Of a stretch of 64,000 nucleotides of DNA, positions 22,374 through 31,257 are shown in pieces. This stretch comes from Sphingopyxis sp. 113P3 (GTDB taxonomy: Bacteria; Pseudomonadota; Alphaproteobacteria; Sphingomonadales; Sphingomonadaceae): positions 2,079,501-2,143,500 of the forward strand of contig NZ_CP009452.1 in the NCBI RefSeq assembly GCF_001278035.1, read 5' to 3'. Made by a program: the position numbers and the translations under genes. The notes under the pieces are model-generated. The model saw only the letters and a program-made list of their open reading frames with translations. It was not told the DNA's origin and did no database searches. Each line of letters opens with the position of its first letter. Position 1 is the first letter of the stretch.

Positions 22374-22468
22374 TCAGGACGCGGCTGTCGTGGGACGCCC
22401 GCATGCCGCGCTTGTGGCAAGACATGCCGCAAGGCCCGCCAAGGCGACTGAACGAAGCTTTTTTGCAT
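22374..22468 (-). pseudogene. possible tiny lipoprotein gene, one base out of frame
   Basis: On the minus strand an A/G-rich ribosome site (GGGGGGAAAG) precedes ATG at 22468, followed by a run of six A. If one A is added, the frame reads MQKKLRSVALAGLAACLATS and then AACGRPTTAAS before a stop: a basic start, hydrophobic core and lipobox (LAAC or SAAC). A hairpin follows the stop at once. As given, the ATG frame is different. This could be a decayed gene, a homopolymer error or slippage; it could also be chance. Confidence 0.3.
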
Positions 22469-22540
22469 CGATCTTTCCCCCCTTCGATTGGAACGGGAAA
22501 GCGGAATTTTTCTCGCCATGCTGAACGCCAGATGAGCGGG

Positions 22541-22573
22541 ACAGGCAGCCGGAGGGTTCCGGCTGCCTGTTTT
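22541..22573. terminator. strong hairpin terminator after the hsp20 pair
   Basis: ACAGGCAGCCGGA pairs perfectly with TCCGGCTGCCTGT: a 13-bp stem with a 4-base loop, 6 bases after the stop of the second hsp20 (minus strand). The T run lies on the plus-strand side, so it may stop transcription in both directions. Confidence 0.75.
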
Positions 22574-22576
22574 CCA

Positions 22577-23077
22577 TCAATGCGCATTGATGGGGATCGT
22601 CCTGCGGCTTTTTATGGACGCGGCAGATTTGGGCAAGGCGATCGCCAGCACGCCGTTCTTCAAGCTGGCTTTGCCTTTGTCCTGCTCGATGCCGCGCGGC
22701 AGGCTGATATGCCGTTCGAACCGGCCATAGCTGCGCTCCGAATAGCCGCGCGCCATGTCGGACGTCTCGAACTTCCTTTCGCCTCGGATCGACAGGACAT
22801 TATCGTCGATGCTTACCTCCACGTCCTTTTCGTCGAGGCCGGGCAGTTCCGCCGTAACGCGAACCTCCTTGTCCGTTTCCGAAAGTTCGACGTTGGGCCA
22901 GTCGCCGCCGCGCCAAGTTCGCTTGGACGCGGGAAAGCCGAAGCCGTGGAAGACATCGTCGACCAGGCGGTTCACTTCGCGATGGAGCGAAAAGAGGGGA
23001 TGATCGCCAGCGTCGCTCAACCGGACGGGCAAGCGGGTTTCCTGGCGGTTCCACGGGATCAGATCTTTCAGTGCCAT
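22577..23077 (-). CDS. Hsp20/alpha-crystallin small heat-shock protein
   Basis: A 166-residue ATP-independent holdase. The alpha-crystallin domain covers about residues 58-155: DWPNVELSETDKEVRVTAELPGLDEKDVEVSIDDNVLSIRGERK, FERHISLPRGIEQDKGKASLKNGVLAIALPKS. The conserved GVL motif is present, but the C-terminal IxI-type anchor is reduced to RRTIPI. The N-terminal arm has LFSLHREVNRLVDDVFHGFG. It lies 52 bases after the other hsp20, so the pair is likely one transcript. GGAGG precedes the ATG. Confidence 0.93.
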   Translation of the reverse strand: MALKDLIPWNRQETRLPVRLSDAGDHPLFSLHREVNRLVDDVFHGFGFPASKRTWRGGDWPNVELSETDKEVRVTAELPGLDEKDVEVSIDDNVLSIRGERKFETSDMARGYSERSYGRFERHISLPRGIEQDKGKASLKNGVLAIALPKSAASIKSRRTIPINAH

Positions 23078-23129
23078 AGCTTACCTCCAATCCTACGGGG
23101 CGAGCATTTGAGTCCGGGCTTCGCCGGGA

Positions 23130-23606
23130 TCAGGCCGCCCGGTTACTTGTCAGTTGCGGGGCGCCCCCGCCTTGCGCGGAGGCGTGGCTGTTGATCACGA
23201 TCTTTCGAGGCTTCATCTCCTCTGGAAACACCTGTTGCAGGTGAATACTGAGCAGGCCATTCTCGAAATCCGCCCCGCGAACCTCGACGAAATCAGCGAG
23301 CTGGAAACGCCGTTCGAAGGAGCGGGTTGCAATGCCGCGATAGACATAGGTGTCATCGTCCTGTCTTTCGGCCTTGCGCCCGGCAATGACAAGCTGGTCC
23401 TGACGAGCCGTGATCTCGACCTCATCGGGCCTGAACCCGGCAAGCGCCAGGGTGATCCTGTAGCGGTCCTCTTCCTCCTTCACGATGTCGAAGGGCGGAT
23501 AGCCATCCGCCGCCTCTCCAAGAAGGCCGGATTCCAGCATTTCGAACAGGCGGTCGAATCCGACTGTCGTACGGCGGTAAGGTGTAAAGTCGAAATTGGT
23601 TCTCAT
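23130..23606 (-). CDS. Hsp20 small heat-shock protein (IbpA-like)
   Basis: A 158-residue class A rhizobial/IbpA-type small heat-shock protein. It starts MRTNFDFTPYRRTTVGFDRLFEMLE, typical of alphaproteobacterial class A Hsp20s. The crystallin domain contains YPPFDIVKEEEDRYRITLALAGFRPDEVEITARQDQLVIAGRK and RSFERRFQLADFVEVRGADFENGLLSIHL. The ATG at 23606 follows GGAGG by 8 bases. That ribosome site is predicted to be buried in a ROSE-like hairpin, so translation should rise with heat. First gene of the hsp20 pair. Confidence 0.93.
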   Translation of the reverse strand: MRTNFDFTPYRRTTVGFDRLFEMLESGLLGEAADGYPPFDIVKEEEDRYRITLALAGFRPDEVEITARQDQLVIAGRKAERQDDDTYVYRGIATRSFERRFQLADFVEVRGADFENGLLSIHLQQVFPEEMKPRKIVINSHASAQGGGAPQLTSNRAA

Positions 23607-23698
23607 TTCCAAATCCTCCATGTGAAGCAATCTGGGCATGAGAAGCGTCGGAGAGAGCCGACGCCCTCTGTGTCCACCGGACCCGGAATGGCGTCCGG
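23607..23698 (-). promoter_or_regulatory. ROSE-like RNA thermometer in the hsp20 leader
   Basis: The minus-strand leader ends TTGCTTC-ACAT-GGAGGA (23630-23614) just before the hsp20 ATG. TTGCTTC can pair with the ribosome site GGAGGA if the G of TTGC stays unpaired, giving the UUGCU/AGGA geometry that defines ROSE elements. Two further hairpins lie upstream, GCGTCGG/CCGACGC and CCGGAC/GTCCGG, matching the multi-hairpin ROSE layout. ROSE elements are established regulators of class A hsp20 genes in alphaproteobacteria. Confidence 0.75.
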
Positions 23699-23759
23699 CA
23701 TCCAAAAGATAGGAAGCGATCTCCGGTTGAAAAGGGGGCAACTTTCCCATTAGCGCCAT

Positions 23760-24229
23760 GCGCGAGCAAGAAGGAGGGAACCCGTTCTCATTTGGGTGCA
23801 GGTGGAGGAAAGGCTGGACATCGCGCCCTCTTCATCCTTGGAGACCGCGATTTTCGCTGGCCCCCCCCGCGCAAGCCCGCCCTTCGCCGATGCCAATGGT
23901 ATCCTCGGGCGCAAATCACCTAGCGTTGCATATTCCGCAAGGGTTCTGGCAACGCCGACTTGTCCCGTGAGGAACTCGGCTCGCGAGGGCCGCGATTTCA
24001 GCTATTTGCGCTGAGGGTCGACAAGTCGCGCGGAACGTCTGTCCTGGCCAAAAATAGCGGCCTGAAGGTGAAACCAGTAGCCTCGCCATCGGTGATGACC
24101 TGACCGGACCCGCCCGCTATGGATATAGAAGCGGCAATCGCCGGGAGCATAGGCAGACGCCTCGGAGCGGCCGGCTAACCCTGCGGCAGATTCCATTTTA
24201 GGGCCGACGGCTAAGTGTATTTGTCAGGT
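23760..24229. other. intergenic stretch right of the stress island
   Basis: About 470 bases without a credible gene. Open frames here have no good start or family resemblance. It probably marks the right edge of the island against the transporter gene. I looked for a copy of the tRNA-Arg 3' end here and found none. Confidence 0.5.
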
Positions 24230-25585
24230 TTACCCTGAGACGACGCCAATTCCTCTCGCTGACTGCTTCGCATCAGCTTCGTCGATCGCGAGCAGCGACG
24301 CGCCGCGCGTTTCGCGCATCAGGAGTGCTGCGATCAGGCTGACGGCTCCAGCGAACAGGATATAGATGGCGATCGGCGTCGAACTGTCATATTTGCGCAG
24401 CAAGGCGGTGCCGATCAGCGGCGCCCACGATCCGGCGACGATGGCCGTCACCTGATAGCCCAGCGAAACACCCGAGTAACGCATCCGCGTCGGGAACATC
24501 TCCGCCATGATCGCGGGCTGCGGTGCATACATGAAGGCGTGGATTGCAAGGCCGAGCATGATTGCGGCGAGGATCATCGCGGTGCCGCCAGTGTCGAACA
24601 TCGGAAAGGCGGCAAAGGGCCACGCCATGGTGAGCGCAGCGCCCGCCATATAGACAGGGCGCCTCCCGATCCGGTCGGCGAGCGCACCGACGAGCGGAAT
24701 CACGATGACGTGGAGGACATGCGCCGCGAACAGCAGCGCGAGGATGCGGGTCGTGTCGATCGCGCGGTGATGGAGATAGGTGATCGAGAAGGTGACGATC
24801 ATATAATAGACGATATTCTCGCCGAAGCGCAGCGCCATCGCGGTGAAAACGCCGCGCGGATAACGTTTGAACACCTCGACGAGGCCGTAGCTGGCTTCGG
24901 CCGCGCGCTCGGCCTTTGCCTTTGCCGCCTCGAAGATTGGCGAATCGCTGACCTGGGTGCGGATGTAATAGCCGATTCCAACGATGACGACCGACAGCCA
25001 GAAGCCGACGCGCCAACCCCAGGAAAGGAAAGCCGCCTCAGAGAGCGTTGCGGAGAGAACGAGGAGAACAACGGTTGCGAGGAGATTGCCGAGCGGCACG
25101 CCTGCCTGGGGAAAACTTCCCCAAAATGCGCGGCTCCGGTTGGGGCTATGCTCGGTCACGAGCAGCACCGCGCCGCCCCATTCGCCGCCGAGCGCGAAGC
25201 CCTGGATGAAGCGCAGGAGGACGAGGAGTCCCGGTGCCCAATAGCCGATGCTCTCGAAACTAGGCAGGCAGCCCATGAGGAAGGTCGAGGCGCCGATCAG
25301 GACGAGACTGAACTGGAGGAGCGACTTGCGGCCGATCCGGTCGCCGACATGGCCGAACACAACGCCTCCAAGCGGCCGCGCGATGAAGCCGACCGCATAG
25401 GTTGCAAAGGCCGCGATGATACCGTCGAGCTCGTTCCCCGTTTCGGGGAAGAACAGCTGGCCAAACACCAGCGTTGCCGCCGTGCCATAAAGAAAGAATT
25501 CGTACCACTCGACGACCGTGCCCGCCATCGAGGCTCCGACGACCTTCTTCAGATAAGGAAGATCAGCCTCTTGTTCATGGTTCAT
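24230..25585 (-). CDS. MFS transporter, metabolite:H+ symporter (MHS) type
   Basis: A 451-residue inner-membrane transporter with about 12 membrane segments. MHS hallmarks are VVGASMAGTVVEWYEFFLYG in the first segment, ARPLGGVVFGHVGDRIGRKSLL (the loop 2-3 motif), and FIQGFALGGEWGGAVLLVTEH. The second-half motif is ALADRIGRRPVYMAG. Relatives import organic acids such as proline/betaine, shikimate or dicarboxylates; the substrate here is not readable. I start at ATG 25585 (MNHEQEADLPYLKK). It stands alone, divergent from glk. Confidence 0.88.
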   Translation of the reverse strand: MNHEQEADLPYLKKVVGASMAGTVVEWYEFFLYGTAATLVFGQLFFPETGNELDGIIAAFATYAVGFIARPLGGVVFGHVGDRIGRKSLLQFSLVLIGASTFLMGCLPSFESIGYWAPGLLVLLRFIQGFALGGEWGGAVLLVTEHSPNRSRAFWGSFPQAGVPLGNLLATVVLLVLSATLSEAAFLSWGWRVGFWLSVVIVGIGYYIRTQVSDSPIFEAAKAKAERAAEASYGLVEVFKRYPRGVFTAMALRFGENIVYYMIVTFSITYLHHRAIDTTRILALLFAAHVLHVIVIPLVGALADRIGRRPVYMAGAALTMAWPFAAFPMFDTGGTAMILAAIMLGLAIHAFMYAPQPAIMAEMFPTRMRYSGVSLGYQVTAIVAGSWAPLIGTALLRKYDSSTPIAIYILFAGAVSLIAALLMRETRGASLLAIDEADAKQSARGIGVVSG

Positions 25586-25755
25586 CACTCGCTCCCGCAA
25601 CGCTCCTCGCCCCTTCTATGGAACGCTCGCGAGCCAATTTGAAGGGTAGGACTTGCCGCGCGCCGGTGCGCGCGCATAGCTATGCCCTGTTGCGCCGCCT
25701 GAACCAGGGCGTCAATCTGAGACCCGGGCGGCACGAGGCCGCGTGAGGGAGAGTC

Positions 25756-26727
25756 ATGAGCCAGTCCATTGTCACCGTCGACATCGGCGGCACGCACGCG
25801 CGCTTTGCGATTGCCACGGTCGAGGGCGGACGCTGTATCGCACTCGGCGAGGCGACCACCCTCCATACCGAGGATCACGCAAGCTTCCAGACGGCATGGC
25901 AAGAGTTCCAGCGCCGCCAGGGCGGCAGTCTGCCGCGCGCGGTCGCCATTGCCATCGCGGGGCCGACGCGAGGCGACATCATCCGATTTACCAACAACCC
26001 GTGGATTATCCGCCCGGCGCTGATCCGCGAAAAGCTGGACGTCGATGATTATGTGCTCGTGAACGACTTTGAAGCCGTGGGTCACGCCGTGGCGCAGGCC
26101 GATGCGCGCTATTTCGAGCGGCTGAGCGGCCCCGATGAGCCCTTGCCGGCGAAGGGGACGATCAGCGTCATCGGCCCCGGCACCGGTCTCGGGGTCGCGC
26201 ACGTCTGGCGTGATGGCGATACCTATCGCGTCCAGGCAACCGAGGGCGGGCATATCGATTTTGCGCCGCTCGACAGCATCGAGGATGCGATCCTGGCGCG
26301 GCTGAGAAAGCGCCATCGCCGCGTGTCAGTCGAACGCATCGTGTCGGGCCCCGGCATCGTCGATATTTTCGAAACGCTTGCCGCGATGGAAGGGCGCCCA
26401 GTCACCCAGGAGGAAGACGTTGCCATTTGGACCCGCGGCATGGCGCAGGAGGACAGCCTCGCCGCTGCCGCGGTCGATCGCTTCTGCCTGTCGCTCGGCA
26501 GCGTCGCGGGCGACCTTGCGCTCGCGCAAGGCGCGAGCGGGGTGGTGATCGCGGGCGGGCTGGGTTTGAGGATTCGCGATCATCTCGTGCGCTCGGGCTT
26601 TCCTGAACGCTTCGTCGCCAAGGGGCGGTTTGAAAACTTCATGGCGGCGATCCCGGTCAAGCTCATCACTCATCCGCAGCCTGGCCTTTTCGGTGCGGCC
26701 GCGGCATTCGCGCGCGCGCACTGCTAG
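25756..26727 (+). CDS. glk: glucokinase
   Basis: A 323-residue hexokinase-like sugar kinase of the bacterial Glk family, phosphorylating glucose to glucose-6-phosphate with ATP. The phosphate-1 motif is IVTVDIGGTHARFAIA at residues 5-20; LVNDFEAVGHAV carries the catalytic Asp near residue 100. ISVIGPGTGLGVAHVW and EGGHIDFAP follow, then the adenosine motif GVVIAGGLGLRI. Relatives include ROK-independent Entner-Doudoroff-type glucokinases. A single gene with GAG upstream of the ATG. Confidence 0.9.
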   Translation: MSQSIVTVDIGGTHARFAIATVEGGRCIALGEATTLHTEDHASFQTAWQEFQRRQGGSLPRAVAIAIAGPTRGDIIRFTNNPWIIRPALIREKLDVDDYVLVNDFEAVGHAVAQADARYFERLSGPDEPLPAKGTISVIGPGTGLGVAHVWRDGDTYRVQATEGGHIDFAPLDSIEDAILARLRKRHRRVSVERIVSGPGIVDIFETLAAMEGRPVTQEEDVAIWTRGMAQEDSLAAAAVDRFCLSLGSVAGDLALAQGASGVVIAGGLGLRIRDHLVRSGFPERFVAKGRFENFMAAIPVKLITHPQPGLFGAAAAFARAHC

Positions 26728-26834
26728 CGCGCTTCCAAAAGCCATTTCAGGCCTTTCGCCTGATCAATGATGTAGGCAAGGTCGTGCAGCGCGCCCGCGC
26801 GATTCTCTTTGGCCGAACGAAAGCTCCACGCCTC

Positions 26835-27770
26835 ATGCCTTCAGGTCTTTTTGCCCTGCTCGACGATGTCGCGACCATCGCCAAGGTTGCCGCGGCGAGC
26901 ATCGACGATATCGGCGCTGCGGCATCGAAGGCGGGGGTGAAGGCGGCGGGCGTCGTCGTCGACGATACCGCGGTGACGCCGCGTTATGTCACCGGCTTTA
27001 CGCCCGACCGCGAATTGCCGATCATCTGGCGCATCACCAAGGGGTCGCTGTTCAACAAGCTCATTCTCATCCTGCCCGCGCTGCTACTTCTCTCCTCGCT
27101 TGCCGAGTGGGCGATCACGCCGCTGCTGATGCTCGGCGGCACCTATCTCTGCTTTGAAGGCGCGGAGAAGGTGCTGCACTCGCTCCAGGAGGACAAGACG
27201 AGCCTCGAGGAGGACGCCGCGATCGTTGCCGACACATCGCACGAGGAGACGATGGTGAAGGGTGCGGTGCGCACCGATCTTATCCTTTCGGGAGAAATCA
27301 TGGTGATCGCGCTCAACGAAGTGCTCGACGAACCCTTGCTGATGCGCGGCGCGACGCTGGCGCTCGTGGCGGTCGCGATCACCATTGCCGTCTACGGCGT
27401 CGTCGGGCTCATTGTGAAGATGGATGATATCGGGCTGCACATGGCCGGGCGCGGCACGCGCGCGCAGCGCAGCATCGGGCGCGGACTGGTGCATCTGATG
27501 CCCGGGCTGCTCGCGGCGCTCGCGACGATCGGGACGGCTGCGATGCTGTGGGTCGGCGGCCAGATTGTGCTTCACGGGCTCGACGAATATCATATCGGCG
27601 GTCTCGGACATGCCCTTCACGATTTTGCTCATGGGTCCGTCGGCAGCCTGCCACTCGGCGGCGTCTGGGCGTGGCTCATCGGCGCAGCAGGGGCAGGTCT
27701 GTTCGGCCTCTTGCTCGGCGGATTGATCGCGGGGTTCATCCATTTCATGCCGGGCAAGAAGGCTCACTGA
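26835..27770 (+). CDS. DUF808 family membrane protein
   Basis: A 311-residue inner-membrane protein of the DUF808 (YedI-like) family, function unknown. It starts with the family text MPSGLFALLDDVATIAKVAAASIDDIGAAASKAGVKAAGVVVDDTAVTP. The conserved block LGGTYLCFEGAEKVLH follows the first hydrophobic hairpin. Several membrane segments follow, for example TLALVAVAITIAVYGVVGLIV, LLAALATIGTAAMLWVGGQIVLH and a glycine-rich C-terminal helix. I start at the ATG giving MPSGLF, the family start, rather than 17 codons upstream. Confidence 0.87.
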   Translation: MPSGLFALLDDVATIAKVAAASIDDIGAAASKAGVKAAGVVVDDTAVTPRYVTGFTPDRELPIIWRITKGSLFNKLILILPALLLLSSLAEWAITPLLMLGGTYLCFEGAEKVLHSLQEDKTSLEEDAAIVADTSHEETMVKGAVRTDLILSGEIMVIALNEVLDEPLLMRGATLALVAVAITIAVYGVVGLIVKMDDIGLHMAGRGTRAQRSIGRGLVHLMPGLLAALATIGTAAMLWVGGQIVLHGLDEYHIGGLGHALHDFAHGSVGSLPLGGVWAWLIGAAGAGLFGLLLGGLIAGFIHFMPGKKAH

Positions 27771-27793
27771 ACAAGGCGAAGGAGGCTTGGTGA

Positions 27794-29110
27794 ATGAAGG
27801 GCGAAAATGATCCGTTGGCGGCCTTCTGGATGCCCTTTACCGCCAATCGCGCGTTCAAGGCGCACCCACGCCAGCTCGTCTCGGCGAGCGGCATGTACTA
27901 TCAGGGCGCCGACGGACGCCCGATCCTCGACGGCACGTCGGGGCTCTGGTGTAGCAATGCCGGCCATTGCCGAACAGAGATTGTCGAGGCGATCACCAGG
28001 GCCGCCGCCGCTCTTGATTTCGCGCCGACCTTCCAGCTTGGACACCCCCAGGCGTTCGAACTTGCGCATCGGCTCGCCGCGCTGATGCCCGAAGGGCTCG
28101 ACCGCATCTTCTTCACCAATAGCGGATCTGAATCGGTCGACACGGCGCTCAAGATCGCGCTCGCGATCCAGCGCGCGCGGGGGCAGGGGACGCGCACGCG
28201 GCTGATCGGACGCGAGCGCGGTTATCACGGCGTCGGCTTCGGAGGGATCAGCGTCGGCGGCATTGTGAGCAATCGCCGAACCTTCGGGGGCGGCCTTCCG
28301 GGTACCGATCATCTCCGCCACACGCACGACCTTGCGCGCAACGCCTTTTCGCGCGGATTTCCGCAGCATGGCGCCGAGCTTGCTGATGATCTGGAACGGC
28401 TTGTCGACCTTCACGGCGCAGAAACGATCGCAGCGGTGATCGTCGAGCCGATGGCGGGATCAACCGGCGTCTTGCTGCCGCCCGTCGGGTATCTTGAGCG
28501 GCTGCGCAAGATCTGCGACCGGCACGGCATTCTCCTCATCTTCGACGAAGTGATTACCGCCTTCGGGCGCGTCGGGGGCGCGACCGCGGCGGGCAGTTGG
28601 GGCGTGACGCCCGATATCATCACCATGGCCAAGGGCCTCACCAATGCCGCGGTGCCGATGGGAGCGGTCGCGGTGAAGCGTGAATGGCACGATGCGGTGA
28701 TCGAGGGTGCCCCCGGCGGCATCGAACTGTTCCACGGCTATACCTATTCGGGGCATCCGCTTGCCTGCGCCGCCGGCCTTGCTGCGCTTGACCTTTATGC
28801 CCGCGAGGGACTCTTCGAGCGCGCTGATGCGCTCGCGCGCTATTGGGAGGAGGCGGCGCACGGCCTGAAGGGCCGGCGCCACGTCATCGACATCCGCACG
28901 ACCGGACTCGTCGCGGGTATCGAACTTGAGCCCAGGCCCGGGGCGCCGACGGCGCGCGCGATGGAGCTCTTCCACTCCTGTTTCGACAAGGGCCTCCTCG
29001 TTCGCGCGACCGGCGACATTATCGCGCTGTCGCCGCCGCTGATCGTCGAGAAGGACGAGATCGACACGATGTTTGGAACGATCGGCGAGCTTCTCGAGAC
29101 GATTGCCTGA
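27794..29110 (+). CDS. class III (omega) aminotransferase, beta-alanine--pyruvate type
   Basis: A 438-residue PLP-dependent transaminase. Signature blocks are FTNSGSESVDTALKIALA (phosphate binding), IVEPMAGSTGVLLPPVGYLERLRKICDRHGILLIFDEVITAFGRVG (Asp contacts the PLP ring) and ITMAKGLTNAAVPMGAV with the Schiff-base lysine in AKG. HGYTYSGHPLACAAGLAALDLY is typical of omega-amino-acid:pyruvate transaminases. AAGGAGG lies 8 bases before the ATG. The amine donor is not certain; beta-alanine is the family guess. Confidence 0.85.
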   Translation: MKGENDPLAAFWMPFTANRAFKAHPRQLVSASGMYYQGADGRPILDGTSGLWCSNAGHCRTEIVEAITRAAAALDFAPTFQLGHPQAFELAHRLAALMPEGLDRIFFTNSGSESVDTALKIALAIQRARGQGTRTRLIGRERGYHGVGFGGISVGGIVSNRRTFGGGLPGTDHLRHTHDLARNAFSRGFPQHGAELADDLERLVDLHGAETIAAVIVEPMAGSTGVLLPPVGYLERLRKICDRHGILLIFDEVITAFGRVGGATAAGSWGVTPDIITMAKGLTNAAVPMGAVAVKREWHDAVIEGAPGGIELFHGYTYSGHPLACAAGLAALDLYAREGLFERADALARYWEEAAHGLKGRRHVIDIRTTGLVAGIELEPRPGAPTARAMELFHSCFDKGLLVRATGDIIALSPPLIVEKDEIDTMFGTIGELLETIA

Positions 29111-29119
29111 CTGCGTTCC

Positions 29120-29788
29120 TCATAATCTTTCGAGGAGCGGCACCAGTTCGGCATAGTCTCCGATGACATGATCGGCGCCCAGTTCCTCGACCGGCTGGTG
29201 GAGAAAGCCGAAGCTGACTGCGATGCTCGTCGCTCCGGCGCCGCGCGCCGCCATGACGTCAAAAATGCTGTCGCCGACAAAGGCGGTTCGCCCGCCGCCG
29301 CAGGCCTCGATCATCGCGCGGATCGGCTCGGGCGAGGGTTTCGCCTTACCCGGCCCAAGCGTATCGCCGCCGATGATCGCCGCCATCCGGTCCGCAAGGC
29401 CGAGCTCGCCGAGCAAAAGGCGCGCGAGCACCTCGAGCTTGTTCGTCATGACCGCTGTGCGCACTCCCAGCGCATCGAGCCGGTCGAGCGCTTCGGCGAG
29501 ACCCGGGAAAGTTCGGCTATGGACCGCGATATTCGCCTCATAAAAGTCAAGCAGCGCTTCATAGAGTCGCGGCGACTCGCCCTCGGGAATGCCGCCCGTC
29601 GCACTCAGCCCCTGTTCGAGCAGGTGCTGCGTGCCGAGCCCGATCATCGGCCGGACCTCGGCCTCGCTCAGCGGCGTCCGGCCCGCGAGGCCGAGCGCGT
29701 GGTTGAGCGCCGCGGTGATGTCGCCCGCGGTGTCGACGAGCGTGCCGTCGAGGTCAAAACCGACGATCGCAAAAGGAAAATCACTCAT
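29120..29788 (-). CDS. gph: phosphoglycolate phosphatase (HAD hydrolase)
   Basis: A 222-residue HAD phosphatase that clears 2-phosphoglycolate. Motif I is GFDLDGTLVDTAGDI with the nucleophile Asp near residue 10. Motif II is AVMTNK, the lysine of motif III lies in GPGKAKPSPEPI, and motif IV is AFVGDSIFDVMAARGAG. The cap domain contains MIGLGTQHLLEQGL, as in Gph. I choose the ATG at 29788; a start seven codons earlier is possible. Convergent with the aminotransferase and divergent from glmU. Confidence 0.85.
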   Translation of the reverse strand: MSDFPFAIVGFDLDGTLVDTAGDITAALNHALGLAGRTPLSEAEVRPMIGLGTQHLLEQGLSATGGIPEGESPRLYEALLDFYEANIAVHSRTFPGLAEALDRLDALGVRTAVMTNKLEVLARLLLGELGLADRMAAIIGGDTLGPGKAKPSPEPIRAMIEACGGGRTAFVGDSIFDVMAARGAGATSIAVSFGFLHQPVEELGADHVIGDYAELVPLLERL

Positions 29789-29847
29789 CGCCCGCGCATG
29801 CCGCGACACTCTGGAAACCGCAATGATTTGCTGGCATGGAGCCGCGC

Positions 29848-31209
29848 ATGAGCAACCGACCGATCGCCGCTGTCATCCTTGCCGCGGGCAAGGGCACGCG
29901 CATGAAATCCGACCTGCACAAGGTGCTTCACCCCATCGCCGGCCGAGCGATGCTGATGCACCTCATGGCAAGCGTCGACGAACTCGATCCCGCGAGGAAG
30001 GTCGTGATCGTGGGCGACAAGGCGGACCAGATCGAAGCAGCGCTCGGCGGCAGTGCCAGCCTTGCCCTCCAGGAACCGCAGCGGGGCACCGGCCATGCGG
30101 TCCAGCAGGCCGAAGCCGCGCTCAAGGGCTTTAAGGGAGATGTGCTGATCCTTTATGGCGACGTGCCCTTCGTGCCGACGGCAACGATGGAGGCGATGAT
30201 CGACCGGCTCAATGCCCCCGACGCGCCGGCAGTGGTCGTGCTCGCCTTCGAGCCTGCCGACGCGCAGCATTATGGCCGCGTGATCACAAGGGGGGACCGC
30301 ATCACCAAGATGGTCGAATATAAGGATGCAAGCGAGGCCGAGCGGGCGGTCACGCTCTGCAACTCGGGGCTGATGGCCGTAAGGGCAGCGGACCTCTTTG
30401 CGCTCCTCGCGCGCGTCACCGATGAGAATGCAGCGAAGGAATTCTATCTCGTCGATATCGTCAACATCGCCAACGCGGACGGACGGACCTGCGCGGTGGT
30501 GACGACCGATCCCTTTGACGTAGCGGGGATCAACTCCCGCGCCGAGCTCGCGGCGATGGAAGGCGCGTGGCAGGCGCGGCGGCGCGCGCAGGCGATGGCG
30601 GAGGGCGCGAGCCTCCTCGCACCCGAAACCGTCTGGTTCGCCTGGGATACGCAGATAGGCCGTGACGTCTTGATCGAGCCCAACGTCTTCTTCGGCCCCG
30701 GGGTCAGCGTCGCCGATGGCGTGCGGATCCGCGCGAACAGCCATATAGAGGGGGCAGTGATCGGTTGCGGCTGCGAGGTCGGCCCCTTTGCCCGCCTCCG
30801 CCCCGGCACGGTGCTGGGCGAAAAGGCAAAGATCGGCAATTTCGTCGAAACGAAGAAAGCCGTCCTTGGCGAGGGCGCGAAGGCCAATCACCTGACCTAT
30901 CTGGGTGATGCCACCGTTGGCGCCGGCGCGAACATCGGCGCGGGCACGATCACCTGCAATTATGACGGCTATTTCAAATATCAGACCGTGATCGGCGAGA
31001 ACGCCTTCATCGGCTCGAACAGTGCGCTCGTCGCGCCGGTGAAGATTGGCCGCGACGCGATCGTCGGTGCCGGCAGTGCGGTGACGCGCGACGTTGCTGA
31101 CGGGGAGCTTCGGCTCGTGCGCGGCGAGCAGTTGGTCAAGCCCGGTTGGGCCGATCGCTTTCACGACGCGATGCGCAAGAAGAAGGCTGCGGAAAAGGCC
31201 GTAGAATAG
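29848..31209 (+). CDS. glmU: bifunctional UDP-GlcNAc pyrophosphorylase / GlcN-1-P acetyltransferase
   Basis: A 453-residue bifunctional enzyme making UDP-GlcNAc for peptidoglycan and LPS. The N-terminal uridylyltransferase domain has AAVILAAGKGTRMKSDLHKVLHPIAGR, QRGTGHAV and LYGDVPFV. The C-terminal left-handed beta-helix is built of hexapeptide repeats (for example VFFGPGVSVADGVRI and GRDAIVGAGSAVTRDV), and includes NFVETKKAVLGEGAKANHLTYLGDATVG, with the acetyltransferase site, and NIGAGTITCNYDG. I prefer the ATG at 29848 (MSNRPIAAVILAAG). glmS, the first enzyme of the pathway, lies 2 kb downstream. Confidence 0.95.
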   Translation: MSNRPIAAVILAAGKGTRMKSDLHKVLHPIAGRAMLMHLMASVDELDPARKVVIVGDKADQIEAALGGSASLALQEPQRGTGHAVQQAEAALKGFKGDVLILYGDVPFVPTATMEAMIDRLNAPDAPAVVVLAFEPADAQHYGRVITRGDRITKMVEYKDASEAERAVTLCNSGLMAVRAADLFALLARVTDENAAKEFYLVDIVNIANADGRTCAVVTTDPFDVAGINSRAELAAMEGAWQARRRAQAMAEGASLLAPETVWFAWDTQIGRDVLIEPNVFFGPGVSVADGVRIRANSHIEGAVIGCGCEVGPFARLRPGTVLGEKAKIGNFVETKKAVLGEGAKANHLTYLGDATVGAGANIGAGTITCNYDGYFKYQTVIGENAFIGSNSALVAPVKIGRDAIVGAGSAVTRDVADGELRLVRGEQLVKPGWADRFHDAMRKKKAAEKAVE

Positions 31210-31227
31210 CGCGCCGATGCGATCCGG

Positions 31228-31255
31228 GCGCACCGCCTTGCCGCATCGCGGTGCG
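31228..31255. terminator. hairpin between convergent glmU and the TPR gene
   Basis: CGCACCGC and GCGGTGCG (31228-31235 and 31248-31255) form an 8-bp stem in the short gap between the two convergent genes. No T run follows, so a terminator role is a guess. Confidence 0.4.
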
Positions 31256-31257
31256 TG

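Noticed and set aside
23760..24229. Attachment-site copy of the tRNA-Arg 3' end at the right edge of the stress island
   Set aside because: No repeat of the tRNA tail was found, so site-specific integration at tRNA-Arg is not supported.
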